From positions 1 to 52,834 of the forward strand of contig JAHEQB010000032.1 of the NCBI GenBank assembly GCA_019561555.1: 52,834 nucleotides of DNA, written 5' to 3'. This document shows, piece by piece, positions 1-8,906 of this stretch. The DNA comes from Methanothermococcus sp. SCGC AD-155-C09 (GTDB lineage Archaea > AGJL01 > Methanococci > Methanococcales > Methanococcaceae). Numbering within the stretch: position 1 is the stretch's first letter; each line of letters opens with the position of its first letter. A program made the position numbers and the translations under genes. The notes beneath the pieces are model-generated. The model had not been told where the DNA came from and ran no database searches. It saw nothing but the letters and a program-made list of their open reading frames with translations.

Positions 1-250
1 ATCGTGATTACACGCCTATAATTTAGTATTTGTTGTAAATAAGCATTTTCCTTCTGTCCCCTTAATGAGGAAGGTATTTAGATTTAGATTTAATATAAAA
101 GGAGAGTATTTAGAAATTATTTAGATGGGAATATAAAGAAGACCCTATTATCTTTTTATTTTTAAAGAGCATATCCAACATTAATAAAAACTATTAAAAA
201 AATAATAAAAAATAATAATAATAATTATTTAAAAAATTTAAAAAAATAAA

Positions 251-609
251 TATAGTCAAGAACATATATATTATTATAGAGTACATAATACCTTAAAATT
301 ATAATTAGGCACATAATATTTTAAACTTATTATAGTATATTAATCTACTTAAAGAACTTCCTCTGCATTTCCAGTGCTTAGGGATGTAGGAAGAGGTCTT
401 TAAGTATTACATTCTATTTTATTTCTACTTTTTAAGTATTTAATTTTTTGTCTCTTTATGTATCTATTTTTTCTCTTATATTTTTAAATGTTTTTATTTT
501 TCCTTATATTATAAAATTTAGATTAATTTTATTATTTTTAATTTTATCTTATTTTTTTATTTATTTTTATATCATAAATATGGTTTAAGGAAATATGTTC
601 TCGACTATA
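251..609 (-). repeat. Dispersed hairpin element, copy 1 (MITE-like)
   Basis: IS630-like ends are visible: TATAGTCAAGAACATAT at 251 and a second nested end near 299 (TTAGGCACATAATATT), with the opposite end at 588-609 (ATGTTCTCGACTATA). The core at 350-410 is an imperfect hairpin. An ACTTAAAG arm pairs with CTTTAAGT, and the apex reads CCAGTGCTTAGGGATGTAGG. The orientation is the reverse of the copies that read CCTAAGCACTG. The flanks are T-rich arms. No ORF is visible. Confidence 0.6.
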
Positions 610-840
610 CAACTCCTAAACTTAATTGCTTTTTAATATTTCTTCCTCCATAGAATTTCTTATGATGTAAAATTTTTTAAGAACTCTTTTTATCCTATTT
701 TATCCCTTCTTTCTCCGTATATGGTTATATTTATAAATTCCTTTCTAAACTTCTTCTTTTATTAGTTTTTATATTTAATATGATTAACCCTACTTCCCAT
801 CAAAAATAATATAAATAATAACCTATACAAACATTATGAA

Positions 841-1476
841 CCCAGTAGAAAAATATACAAAAGAAATAAAAGAATAAGAGAATTAATAAAACCAGTTATA
901 GATAAACACTATCCCTCTAAGACCAATAGGGAGGCAATATCCCTGCATAATTTTATGACTTTTAATTCTTGCATCTGCACTTTAATGAGGTTATAAAGCA
1001 TTCTTATACTCATTTTATTGAAGAGAAACTATTCCCAAAATTAGATATAATAAGTTGATACCACGGCTACAAGATAACCTGTGTAACAGATAGAAGGTAT
1101 ATTAACCTACTTTACATAAGTACTGGAAAAAAACATATTATCTATTCTCAAGGAAAAAAGGATTTTACTAAAAGGTTAAAAGAAGAAACTATCATAGGTA
1201 TAAAGGATATATTGAGCAGGGAGTTCTCTAAAAAAATGAAGAAAAAGGATGTTACATTCATTACAGTGAAAAGAGAGAACATTATTGAGGGTGATAAGGA
1301 ACAGGAGTATTATAGGTTCCTCTCTAAATTGAAAAAGAAAATTAACATTTTTCTCAGTTGTAGATAACTTCAGATTAATATATACGGGCCGTAAGTAGAA
1401 GGGGTCTATTTGTTAAGATTGTTCTTAGTTTGATAATCTTTTAATTTCTATCCTTAATAGGTGATAGGAACTAAGG
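841..1476 (+). pseudogene. Decayed IS transposase, left copy (possibly IS982 family)
   Basis: This is a degenerate transposase reading frame broken by several stops and frameshifts. Conceptual pieces include EYYRFLSKLKKKINIFLS and, in another frame, FRLIYTGRK. A piece near 1195-1285 (GIKDIL..EFSKKMKKKDVTFITVKREN) resembles the DKGY / ITxKR region of IS982-type transposases, so the family call is tentative. The same sequence recurs inverted at 52256-52834. The left copy holds about 50 bp near 1053-1110 that the right copy lacks. It cannot make a functional protein. Confidence 0.6.
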
Positions 1477-1681
1477 TTTAAAAATATTGATTATTCATTA
1501 TTTTTTAATTATTTTTTATTATAATGCACCATAGTTGCTTTATAAGAACAAGGTTATAAGATATATAAACTATAAAATCTATAAAAATAATTTTTATAGT
1601 CAAGCACATAATTCCTTGAACTCATACTTTATATAATGGCATGAATATATTAAATGTTATAACTTATAACAATGTAATAAC

Positions 1682-2161
1682 ATGAGTGGAAAATGCATTT
1701 ATAAGGTTATAAAACATTTATCAGAAGAAGAACTAAATAGAAAGATTAGAGAGCAGAAGGATGCAGCACTCCTTAAAAAACTTTATTTTATAAAGTATCT
1801 CTACAAAGAAATGAATGTTAAAAAAGCAGCAGAAGCAATAGGAGTTTCTAAGACTACAGGCTATGTATATCTAAAAAAATGGAATTCAGAAGGATATGAT
1901 GGTTTACTTCCAAAATCTAGAGGAGGGAGACCATCCAAACTTACAAAGAATAATAAAGAGGAACTTGAGAATATTCTAAAGGGAAAAGATTCATGGACAA
2001 CAAAAGAAGTACAGAAGTTATTAGAGAAAAAATTTGGAATAAAATACTCATTATATCACATCAGAAGGATTCTAAGATCTTTTGGCATGAGATATACTAA
2101 GCCCTATCAGAAAGATTATAGAAAGCCAGATAATGCTGAGGAGATTTTAAAAAAAACTTGA
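1682..2161 (+). CDS. IS630 transposase, N-terminal part (orfA)
   Basis: This 159-residue protein is the DNA-binding half of an IS630 transposase. A helix-turn-helix lies around residues 45-75 (KKAAEAIGVSKTTGYVYLKKW). It is followed by the glycine/arginine linker GGRPSKL and a second helical domain with KKFGIKYSLYHIRRIL, as usual in IS630 proteins. The frame ends in an 8-A run at 2149-2156 just before its TGA. The catalytic half continues in the -1 frame, so the full enzyme probably needs ribosomal slippage on A AAA AAA. On its own it could bind the termini and act as a regulator (inference). Confidence 0.85.
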   Translation: MSGKCIYKVIKHLSEEELNRKIREQKDAALLKKLYFIKYLYKEMNVKKAAEAIGVSKTTGYVYLKKWNSEGYDGLLPKSRGGRPSKLTKNNKEELENILKGKDSWTTKEVQKLLEKKFGIKYSLYHIRRILRSFGMRYTKPYQKDYRKPDNAEEILKKT

Positions 2162-2703
2162 ATAAAGTAAAAATCAATGATATAATAGTTGGATTCATCG
2201 ATGAGATGGCAGTTGAAGGGAATGTAAACAGAGCAAGATTCTGGAACTTTGGTGGATTTGTTAGAAAAGTTGCTACCTATCTTAAAGTTAAAGTTATAGG
2301 ATTCTATCCTTTAAATGGAAAGAGCGTGGTGGATTTCCCAGATAGTAACAAGATTGAAGACTTTATATCTTTTCTCCGGAGGATAAGGGAGGTTAATCCT
2401 GAGAAGAGAATTGTTGTTATCTTAGATAATTTTAGAACTCATCATGCAAAGAAGGTTAAAGAAGAATCTGAGAAACTGGACATCCAGTTAGTATATCTCC
2501 CCCCTTACTCTCCAGATTTGAATCCTATAGAATATGTTTGGAAAAGTGTTAAAAGATACATTTCTGAGGAATCCCCATTGAATATAAAAAAATTAAAGGA
2601 AATAATTTCTAAATCTTTCAAAATATTAACAGGATCTATATCATTTGCAGGGAGTTGGATTAATAAATTTTTAGGTGATGAGTTCAGAGAATTATGTTCT
2701 TAA
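2158..2703 (+). CDS. IS630 transposase, catalytic part (orfB)
   Basis: This is the DDE catalytic domain of the IS630 transposase. The three acidic positions are visible: D in GFIDEMAVE, D in VVILDNFRTHH and E in PDLNPIEYVWKSVK, with the family signature YLPPYSPDLNPIE. No convincing ribosome binding site precedes the TTG at 2158. Reading in the -1 frame after AAA AAA at 2150-2155 gives a continuous fusion with orfA (EILKKNLNKVKIND) of about 340 residues, the normal size of an IS630 transposase. All catalytic residues are present, so the element may still be active. Confidence 0.85.
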   Translation: MNKVKINDIIVGFIDEMAVEGNVNRARFWNFGGFVRKVATYLKVKVIGFYPLNGKSVVDFPDSNKIEDFISFLRRIREVNPEKRIVVILDNFRTHHAKKVKEESEKLDIQLVYLPPYSPDLNPIEYVWKSVKRYISEESPLNIKKLKEIISKSFKILTGSISFAGSWINKFLGDEFRELCS

Positions 2704-2818
2704 CTATAATTTAAAACAGTTATAAAAAGTATAATTTATTTAAGTTATATCCCTGTTAAATCCAAAAATATAAAAGAGAAAAAATCTAAATTAGAATATA
2801 TTAACTATTACGATATAA

Positions 2819-3574
2819 TTACAATCTATAAAATTCCTTTGGGTTTTTATATAGTATATCTCTTATTTTATCATCCTTTATGTTGTTATTCTTCATAAGT
2901 AGTTTTGTCTTAGGTAGGGCATATATATCAGATTTTAAACTTCCCAGATCGCTACTTAATATAAACTTTTTATTATGGTTTTTTATGATTTTCAATGCCT
3001 CCATTGGACTTATTTTCATAGGATGTACTGTTAATCCCAAATATACATCAATATCTCTTACTAAATCTATTGTGTCTTTATTTATATGGTCTATCATAAC
3101 CAGATCCTCCCTTATATTTACCTCCTTTAATATTTTTAATATTTCCACTAAGGCCTCTCTTTTGTTTTTTTCAGGAGTGTGGATTACTATTGGCATATTG
3201 TAATCAATTGCAACATACAGTTGTTCCTTTAAAAGATCCTTCTCATCTTCATTTAAATGGTGAAGTCCTGTCTCTCCAATGGCCACAACATTTTCATTGT
3301 CTAAGTACTTTGGTAGATTCTTTATTAATGTGGGCCATTCCTTTGGGTATCCCATGGGATGTACCCCCAGGGCTACTTTAACATCTATTCCTGCCAATGA
3401 ACCTCTTTTGGTCTCCATTTTAATCAATCTATCCCAATGATCAAAATAAACCTCAGGAGTACTCATTTTATAGGGATCATGGGCACAGGTAATTATTTTT
3501 TCAATCCCACATAATGCCATTTTTTCCAGGTCTTCAAAACTTCTAACGTCCAAGTGGGTATGGGCATCTATCAT
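2819..3574 (-). CDS. TatD-like metal-dependent hydrolase
   Basis: This 251-residue TIM-barrel hydrolase belongs to the TatD / amidohydrolase superfamily. Metal ligands are visible in order: DAHTHLD at the N-terminus (HxH), GETGLHH near residue 98, VIHTP near 132, IDHIN near 162 and SSDLGS near 208. It resembles the archaeal TatD-related branch rather than bacterial TatD DNase, so a phosphoesterase or nuclease activity is likely but the substrate is unknown. The ATG at 3574 follows GGTGG. It stands alone, convergent with the IS630 element on its 3' side. Confidence 0.8.
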   Translation of the reverse strand: MIDAHTHLDVRSFEDLEKMALCGIEKIITCAHDPYKMSTPEVYFDHWDRLIKMETKRGSLAGIDVKVALGVHPMGYPKEWPTLIKNLPKYLDNENVVAIGETGLHHLNEDEKDLLKEQLYVAIDYNMPIVIHTPEKNKREALVEILKILKEVNIREDLVMIDHINKDTIDLVRDIDVYLGLTVHPMKISPMEALKIIKNHNKKFILSSDLGSLKSDIYALPKTKLLMKNNNIKDDKIRDILYKNPKEFYRL

Positions 3575-3925
3575 AGAACCACCAATTATTTTTTAATATA
3601 TAAGTACATAATATTAATTTATTTCTTAAGAAACTTTAAGACAACTAAAATATATGGACTTATTAATCTTTTAAAGTTATTTTTTCTTGATTTTCTATAC
3701 TAAAAGGGAGGTAGTATCTTATATTTCTTACTATACTATAGGATAGTAATACCTCTTTGTTATTTAGGGTCTTTCTTTTATAATTGTTTTAAATTAAAAA
3801 TTATTTTTATAGATTTTATATTTTTTATTACAATTTATCATAAGAGAATAAGAATAAATTAATAATTATTTATAATTAAATAAATTATACTTTTTATGAT
3901 ATGTCCACATGAAAAATATTATAAT
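3575..3925. other. AT-rich spacer, no gene seen
   Basis: This spacer lies upstream of the TatD-like gene. I see only a weak inverted repeat around 3703-3755 (GAGGTAGTATC facing GATAGTAATACCTC) and A/T runs. There is no supportable ORF or RNA gene. Confidence 0.5.
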
Positions 3926-4331
3926 TAACAAATGAAACTATTGTTAAAGTGGGAAAAAGCGTTATTACATTTATTCCCTGTAGAGTTGAGAATGAATTAA
4001 CTCTAATGAAAGTTTATGCAACAAGAAATTATTTAACTACGAGATCCTTTGTAAGGGAAGTATTAATGTATTGTAGGAATAAAGTAAAATTCCTTATAGA
4101 TCACTTCATGGGTAGTTAGTGTTCTAAAAAGTCTTAATTTAAGGTTTGAGTATAAAACCTTTGGGCAGAGAAGATTAATTGAATCAGTGTTTTCTTCTCT
4201 GAAGAGAGGTAAGGATCTTTCTCTGCTCTATTACTGCTAAGAATTCTGTTAGAAACTGGAATTTCTTTTGTAAGTTTTTTTCTGTACTATAATAAACTGA
4301 TGTGGTGTTTATGTTAAAATGGACAGGTCCA
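3926..4331 (+). pseudogene. Decayed IS6-like transposase fragment
   Basis: One frame reads ETIVKVGKSVITFIP, then TRNYLTTRSFVREVLMYCRNKVKFLIDH. This matches the D...D region of archaeal IS6/IS240-type transposases. Other frames continue with YKTFGQRRLIESVFSSLKR, which resembles the segment around the catalytic glutamate. Frameshifts and stops, for example after the sequence equivalent to LIDHFMG, break the gene, and the N-terminal part is missing. It is a dead remnant; the family assignment rests on motif recall. Confidence 0.55.
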
Positions 4332-4646
4332 TAAATAATTAATTAAATTTATATATGTTCTTATATATAATAAAAAATTTAATTTTTTATATTATATAAT
4401 ATTTTTTTTTAGTTTATTATTTTAAGTTATAATTTTAAAAATTTTAATAATATATAATATAAAAATAGTTAATATCTTATTAATTAAGTAATCTATATCA
4501 CATATTTAATAATATTTATAATAATTAAAACTAATTGAAATAAATTAACAATGAAGTAATTAAAATATTATTTAATAACATAATCAAAATAACGAAAAAC
4601 AATACTTAAGAACTATAATAATTGGGAACTATAATTGAGGGATAAT
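4332..4646. other. AT-rich spacer with the eIF2 gamma promoter region
   Basis: This is almost pure A/T sequence before the eIF2 gamma start. Several TATA-like stretches occur (ATATAATATA near 4390-4460), so no single promoter can be chosen. The ribosome binding site TTGAGGG lies at 4635-4641. Confidence 0.4.
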
Positions 4647-5879
4647 ATGGCGAGAATTAGACAATCAGAGTTAAATATTGGTATGGTTGGACATGTGGAT
4701 CATGGAAAAACAAGTCTAACAAAACAACTTACAGGAGTATGGACTGATACCCATAGTGAAGAATTAAAAAGGGGAATTACCATTAGGTTAGGCTATGCAG
4801 ATTGTGAAATAAGAAAATGCCCAAAATGCCCTGAGCCTGATGCCTATACTGTAAATAGCAAATGTCCAAAGTGTGGTACAAGAACTAAAATATTAAGAAA
4901 GGTATCCTTTGTGGATGCCCCAGGTCATGAGACCCTTATGGCTACAATGCTTTCAGGAGCCTCCCTAATGGATGGAGCAATACTTGTTATTGCAGCAAAT
5001 GAGGAATGCCCTCAACCTCAAACAAAGGAACATCTAATGGCTTTAGATGCCCTTGGTATAAAAAACATAATAATAGTGCAAAATAAAATAGATCTTGTAA
5101 GTGAGGAGAGGGCTAAGGAAAATTATGAACAAATAAAGGAATTTGTAAAGGGTACTGTTGCAGAGAATGCCCCTATTATTCCTGTATCTGCCCATCATGG
5201 AGCAAATATTGATGTACTTTTAAATGCCATCCAGGATCTTATTCCAACTCCTGAGAGGGATCCTAACCTTCCAGCAAGAATGTATGTTGCAAGAAGTTTT
5301 GATATAAATAAACCTGGTTGTGAAATAAAGGACCTTAAAGGGGGGGTAATTGGTGGAAGTATTATTCAGGGAATGTTGGAAGTTGGAAGGGAAATTGAAA
5401 TAAAACCCGGTTTAAAGGTAACTGAGGGGAATAAGACCTATTGGGAACCTATCATAACAAAAATTACCTCCCTTGGAGTTGGAGGTTCAAAGGTAAAAAA
5501 GGCCTTTCCTGGGGGATTAGTAGGAGTTGGAACAGAGTTAGATCCTGCCCTTACAAAGTCAGATGCCCTAAGTGGTAGTGTTGCAGGAGAGCCAGGAACC
5601 CTCCCTGAGACCCTTGATAGATTCACTATGAAAGTTAAACTTCTTGAAAGGGTTGTAGGTACAAAGGAGGAAATAAAAATTGAACCCTTGAGATCAAATG
5701 AGGTATTGATGTTGAATATAGGAACTGCCACAACTGTGGGGATTATTCTTTCTGCAAGGGAGGATATTGCAGATATAAAATTAAAACTTCCAGTGTGTGC
5801 TGATAAGGGAGATAGAGTTGCATTAAGTAGGAGAATAAGTTCAAGATGGAGATTAATTGGATATGGTATAATTCAATAA
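4647..5879 (+). CDS. eif2g: Translation initiation factor 2 subunit gamma
   Basis: This is the GTPase subunit of archaeal IF2, which delivers initiator Met-tRNA to the small ribosomal subunit in the cytoplasm. The G motifs are clear: GHVDHGKT (G1), DAPGH (G3), NKID (G4) and SAHHG (G5). A zinc knuckle with two CPKC pairs lies around residues 60-80, as in archaeal and eukaryotic eIF2 gamma. Domains 2 and 3 follow. I place the start at ATG 4647, because GAGGG at 4637-4641 lies just before it; an in-frame TTG at 4635 overlaps that site. The protein is 410 residues, the usual length. It appears monocistronic. Confidence 0.95.
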   Translation: MARIRQSELNIGMVGHVDHGKTSLTKQLTGVWTDTHSEELKRGITIRLGYADCEIRKCPKCPEPDAYTVNSKCPKCGTRTKILRKVSFVDAPGHETLMATMLSGASLMDGAILVIAANEECPQPQTKEHLMALDALGIKNIIIVQNKIDLVSEERAKENYEQIKEFVKGTVAENAPIIPVSAHHGANIDVLLNAIQDLIPTPERDPNLPARMYVARSFDINKPGCEIKDLKGGVIGGSIIQGMLEVGREIEIKPGLKVTEGNKTYWEPIITKITSLGVGGSKVKKAFPGGLVGVGTELDPALTKSDALSGSVAGEPGTLPETLDRFTMKVKLLERVVGTKEEIKIEPLRSNEVLMLNIGTATTVGIILSAREDIADIKLKLPVCADKGDRVALSRRISSRWRLIGYGIIQ

Positions 5880-6087
5880 AATATTTAAAAAAATATAAAA
5901 ATATTAATAAAAATTTAATTAAATAAATGAAATAATAAATAAATTTAAAATTTAAATATAAAATAAATTATCATATATGATCAAAAATTAAAATAACTAA
6001 TTATGATATATAAAATTCCATTATATAATAAAATATAATATAACCATATTAACCTATCGAAGCAAATAGCATAATTAGGGTGTTTTT

Positions 6088-6888
6088 ATGAAAATATTTG
6101 AAAATATTAAGAATATAGGTAAAGTTATTAGATTGGAGAGAGTTTTTAATAAAAATTCAGGGAGAACAGTAATCATCCCAATGGATCATGGAGTTTCATC
6201 AGGGCCAGTAAGGGGATTGGAAAATATGAGGGAGGCCATTAATGCTGTGGCAGATGGTGGAGCAAATGCTGTATTGGTACATAAGGGAATAGTAAGGCAT
6301 GGACATAGAGGATATGGAAAGGATATTGGTTTAATAATACACTTATCTGCTGGAACATCCCTTTCCCAGGATCCAAATAAGAAGGTCATAGTAACTTCAG
6401 TTGAGGAGGCCATAAGGATGGGAGCAGATGCTGTATCTATCCATGTAAATGTTGGGGCAGATAGTGATGACGAAATGTATAAGGATTTAGGTAGTATCTC
6501 TGAGGTTTGTGAGTACTGGGGAATACCATTAATAGCCATGATGTATCCAAGGGGCGAGAAAATAGAGGATGAGAAGGATCCAGAGGTTGTGGCCCATGCT
6601 GCAAGACTTGGTGCCGAGTTGGGAGCCGATATAATAAAAACAAACTACACTGGAGACATAGATTCCTTTAGGGAGGTTGTAAAGGGATGCCCTGCTCCAA
6701 TTATAATTGCAGGGGGACCGGAGTTCTTACAGATGGTTAAAGACGCCATAGAGGCTGGGGCTTTGGGAGTTGCCACTGGAAGAAATGTGTTCCAGCATAG
6801 GGATGTTTCAGGTATTACAAGGGCAATATCCATGGTTGTCCATGAGAATGGAGATGTTGAAGAGGCCTTAAAGTTAATAAAAAAGTAG
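6088..6888 (+). CDS. 2-amino-3,7-dideoxy-D-threo-hept-6-ulosonate synthase (archaeal class I aldolase family)
   Basis: This belongs to the archaeal DhnA-type class I aldolase family. The M. jannaschii relative makes ADH, the first intermediate of the archaeal route to 3-dehydroquinate and aromatic amino acids, by transaldolase chemistry. Motifs seen are [41 protein letters not shown] and the Schiff-base lysine in [10 protein letters not shown]. The protein is 266 residues against about 273 expected. The loop after AGGP runs straight into EFLQM, where relatives have GGPKTxTDxEFLQ, so about six residues are missing there. The start ATG follows GGGTG. A plain fructose-bisphosphate aldolase role is less likely but possible. 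Confidence 0.85.
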   Translation: MKIFENIKNIGKVIRLERVFNKNSGRTVIIPMDHGVSSGPVRGLENMREAINAVADGGANAVLVHKGIVRHGHRGYGKDIGLIIHLSAGTSLSQDPNKKVIVTSVEEAIRMGADAVSIHVNVGADSDDEMYKDLGSISEVCEYWGIPLIAMMYPRGEKIEDEKDPEVVAHAARLGAELGADIIKTNYTGDIDSFREVVKGCPAPIIIAGGPEFLQMVKDAIEAGALGVATGRNVFQHRDVSGITRAISMVVHENGDVEEALKLIKK

Positions 6889-6890
6889 GT

Positions 6891-7216
6891 TATAGTCATA
6901 AATATAATTACTTATCATAATAAAATTCTGTATTCTAAAATGATCTAATAAAAAAATAATAATTATCAAAAAGCCATTAAAAAATATAAAAAAATTATTA
7001 TTTCTAAAATAAACATTATAAAATCTATAAAAAATAAATAAAAATAAAAAGATAATTAATATAAAATATAAAATAAATATTAATGCCTAAAAAGGAGTAA
7101 AAACATAAAAAAGTAAAATCCTATAATATCCTATTAATACTCTGCACTAGGAGAGCAAGTAAAATCCTTATAGGATAAAAAGGATTATACTTTAAGGGGT
7201 TATGTATTTTTGACTA
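6891..7216 (+). repeat. Dispersed hairpin element, copy 2
   Basis: It begins TATAGTCATAAATATAATT at 6891, two bases after the stop codon of the ADH synthase gene, and ends near 7216 in TTTTTGACTA. The core at 7090-7200 has the AAAAACATAAAAAAGTA lead-in and a degenerate CTGCACTAGGAGAG apex, and closes with GGTTATG. The position directly after a stop codon could let it act as a transcript end (inference). Confidence 0.6.
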
Positions 7217-7224
7217 AATTTAAA

Positions 7225-7552
7225 ATTCATAAACTTACTTATAAAAATAAAAATCCTTAATTAAAAATCTAATAAAAAAATTATTAAAAAATTAATTAAC
7301 ATTGGAAATAAAAAATTAAAAAATTATATTAAAAAAAATAAAAACATAAAAAGTAAAAATCCCATATTATTCTCCCTAATACCCCCAAACACTGGAGAAT
7401 AGATGGAACCCTTTAAAGGATTTATTAAAAGCCCATAATTAACCTAAGTTAGATAATCTTAAAGTATTTCTTTATTAATATACTATCCTCTTTGTTCTCT
7501 TTATTTTACAACATTAGATTTAAGTTTAAATATTATATTTTTTACCATAAAA
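7225..7552 (+). repeat. Dispersed hairpin element, copy 3
   Basis: This copy is in tandem with copy 2. The core at 7340-7425 reads AAAAACATAAAAAGTAAAAATCCC, then CAAACACTGGAGAA and CCCTTTAAAGG. The right arm ends in AAGTTTAAATATTATA near 7521-7540. It reaches to within about 20 bp of the tpiA ribosome binding site, so it must overlap or abut the tpiA promoter. Confidence 0.55.
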
Positions 7553-7564
7553 AAATAATAAGAT

Positions 7565-7570
7565 GGTGAT
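7565..7570 (+). promoter_or_regulatory. tpiA ribosome binding site (GGTGAT)
   Basis: GGTGAT followed by ATT ATA mirrors the arrangement GTGAT-ATT-ATG before gmd at 12028. It decides the tpiA start: the codon in the ATG position is ATA at 7574. Confidence 0.65.
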
Positions 7571-7573
7571 ATT

Positions 7574-8239
7574 ATAAAACCTATAATAATTATAAACTAT
7601 AAAACCTACAAAGAAAGTATAGGTAAGAAAGGATTAGAGATAGCAAAGATCTCTGAAAAAATTTCTAAGGAGAATGGTATAACCATAGGGGTATGCCCAC
7701 AGTTCTTAGATTTGAGAATGATAAGGGAAAATGTAGATATTCCTGTGTATGCCCAGCACTTTGATGCCATATCTCCTGGGAGCAATACTGGAAGTATTCT
7801 TGTAGATAGTCTTCTTGATTGTGGTTTAAAGGGAAGTTTATTAAATCATTCTGAAAAAAGGATGATATTGGCAGATTTGGAGAGGGCCATTGAACTTGCA
7901 AAGAAAAATAATTTAGAAGCAATAGTTTGTACAAATAATATAGGGGTTTCCAAAGCCGTATCTGCTATGGATCCTAATATGTTGGCTATAGAACCCCCTG
8001 AATTAATAGGATCAGGTATTCCAGTGTCCAAGGCCAATCCAGAGATTGTAGAGGGGACTGTAAGGGAAGTTAGAAAAATAAATAAAAATGTAATAATACT
8101 ATGTGGTGCAGGTATCTCTAAAGGAGAGGATGTTGAAGCAGCACTTGAATTAGGAACAGAGGGAGTATTGTTAGCCTCAGGGGTTGTTAAATCCAAGAAT
8201 ATAGAGGAATCCATAAGGGAGTTAATTAGATTTATTTAG
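7574..8239 (+). CDS. tpiA: Triosephosphate isomerase, archaeal short form
   Basis: This enzyme interconverts dihydroxyacetone phosphate and glyceraldehyde 3-phosphate in the cytoplasm. The reading frame is open upstream of the first ATG (7712). The upstream part encodes IIINYKTYKES, which holds the catalytic Asn and Lys of the NYK motif, so the gene must start near 7574. The catalytic His (NHSEKR) and Glu (EPPELIGSG) follow, then the phosphate loop CGAGISKGED and GVLLASGVV. From 7574 the protein is 221 residues, as expected for archaeal TpiA. No ATG, GTG or TTG lies in frame at the right place; the codon placed by the ribosome binding site is ATA (or ATT at 7571). Confidence 0.88.
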   Translation: MKPIIIINYKTYKESIGKKGLEIAKISEKISKENGITIGVCPQFLDLRMIRENVDIPVYAQHFDAISPGSNTGSILVDSLLDCGLKGSLLNHSEKRMILADLERAIELAKKNNLEAIVCTNNIGVSKAVSAMDPNMLAIEPPELIGSGIPVSKANPEIVEGTVREVRKINKNVIILCGAGISKGEDVEAALELGTEGVLLASGVVKSKNIEESIRELIRFI

Positions 8240-8244
8240 ATAAT

Positions 8245-8570
8245 TATAGTAGGGATATAATACCTTAAACTATATTTATAATATAAAAAATGACAAAATA
8301 ATAAAATAATTCAAATTTTAAGATAAAAGGAAATAAAAATATTAAAATAAAATAATAATTTAAAAAAAATAAAAAAATAAAATTAAATATCTAAAAAAAT
8401 AATTAAATCCTAAGATATGGAGAAAAATTAAATATTTAAAGAAATAAAGAAAAGCAAATACTTAAGAAGTAGAAATTCCTACCACTATCCTCCTTTCTCC
8501 CATATCCCTAAGCACTGAAGTGAGAGGAAGTCCTTTAAGTATTAAATTAGAACAAATTCTTAAAGAGAGT
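8245..8570 (+). repeat. Dispersed hairpin element, copy 4
   Basis: A decayed IS630-like end (TATAGTAGGGATATAATACC) starts at 8245, six bases after the tpiA stop codon. The core at 8455-8550 forms a good imperfect stem: AAATACTTAAGAAG pairs with CTTTAAGTATT, and CTCCTTTCTC with GAGAGGAAG. The apex is ATCCCTAAGCACTG. Confidence 0.6.
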
Positions 8571-8669
8571 GTTAAACATTAATAAAAAATCTTAATTAAG
8601 AAATGTAAAAAATAAAATAAATAATTATTAAAAGAATAAAAAATAATTTAAAAAAATATAAAATATAAA

Positions 8670-8780
8670 AAAATAAAATGAGAGTAAAAAATAATAACAT
8701 CAAAAGATTTTTTTCCTTTATATTTTTGAGCATGAAGGATAGAGGGAATTTTTTTAAGGAGTAAAATTATTATCCTTTAT
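8670..8780 (+). repeat. Fragment of the dispersed hairpin element, copy 5
   Basis: This is a strongly decayed core, recognised by an AAAATAATAACATC lead-in, TTTTGAGCATGAAGG at the apex position and TTTTTTAAGGAG at the closing arm. No ends are seen. It lies about 130 bp before the next gene. Confidence 0.35.
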
Positions 8781-8906
8781 TATTTTTATTCATTTATTAT
8801 TCTTTATATTCATAATCTTTTTTTATTATTGATTTTGATTTTAAAGTATCTAACGAGTATGATTATAAATACATTTAAAATACACTTAAAAATAGGGAAA
8901 TTAACT

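Larger units (their letters stand above)
1595..2708 (+). mobile_element. IS630-family insertion sequence, apparently intact
   Basis: The element runs between imperfect terminal inverted repeats of about 27 bp. The left end starts TATAGTCAAGCACATAAT at 1595. The right end (2682-2708) reads ACATAATTCTCTGAAC after TATAGTTAAG on the other strand. IS630 and Tc1/mariner elements target TA, which fits ends that begin in TA. It holds two overlapping reading frames that together make one DDE transposase. The same terminal sequence recurs many times in the window as solo ends and short non-coding elements, so this copy is a plausible source of transposase for them. Confidence 0.85.

Noticed and set aside
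3703-3755. Inverted repeat GAGGTAGTATC / GATAGTAATACCTC as an operator
   Set aside because: The pairing is imperfect and it is over 100 bp from the TatD-like gene start; not convincing alone.
5438-5731. Minus-strand ORF inside eIF2 gamma
   Set aside because: The sense frame is a highly conserved gene; the antisense frame has no ribosome binding site or recognisable sequence.
7665-7934. Minus-strand ORF opposite tpiA
   Set aside because: It is a shadow of the well-supported tpiA frame and has no family motif.
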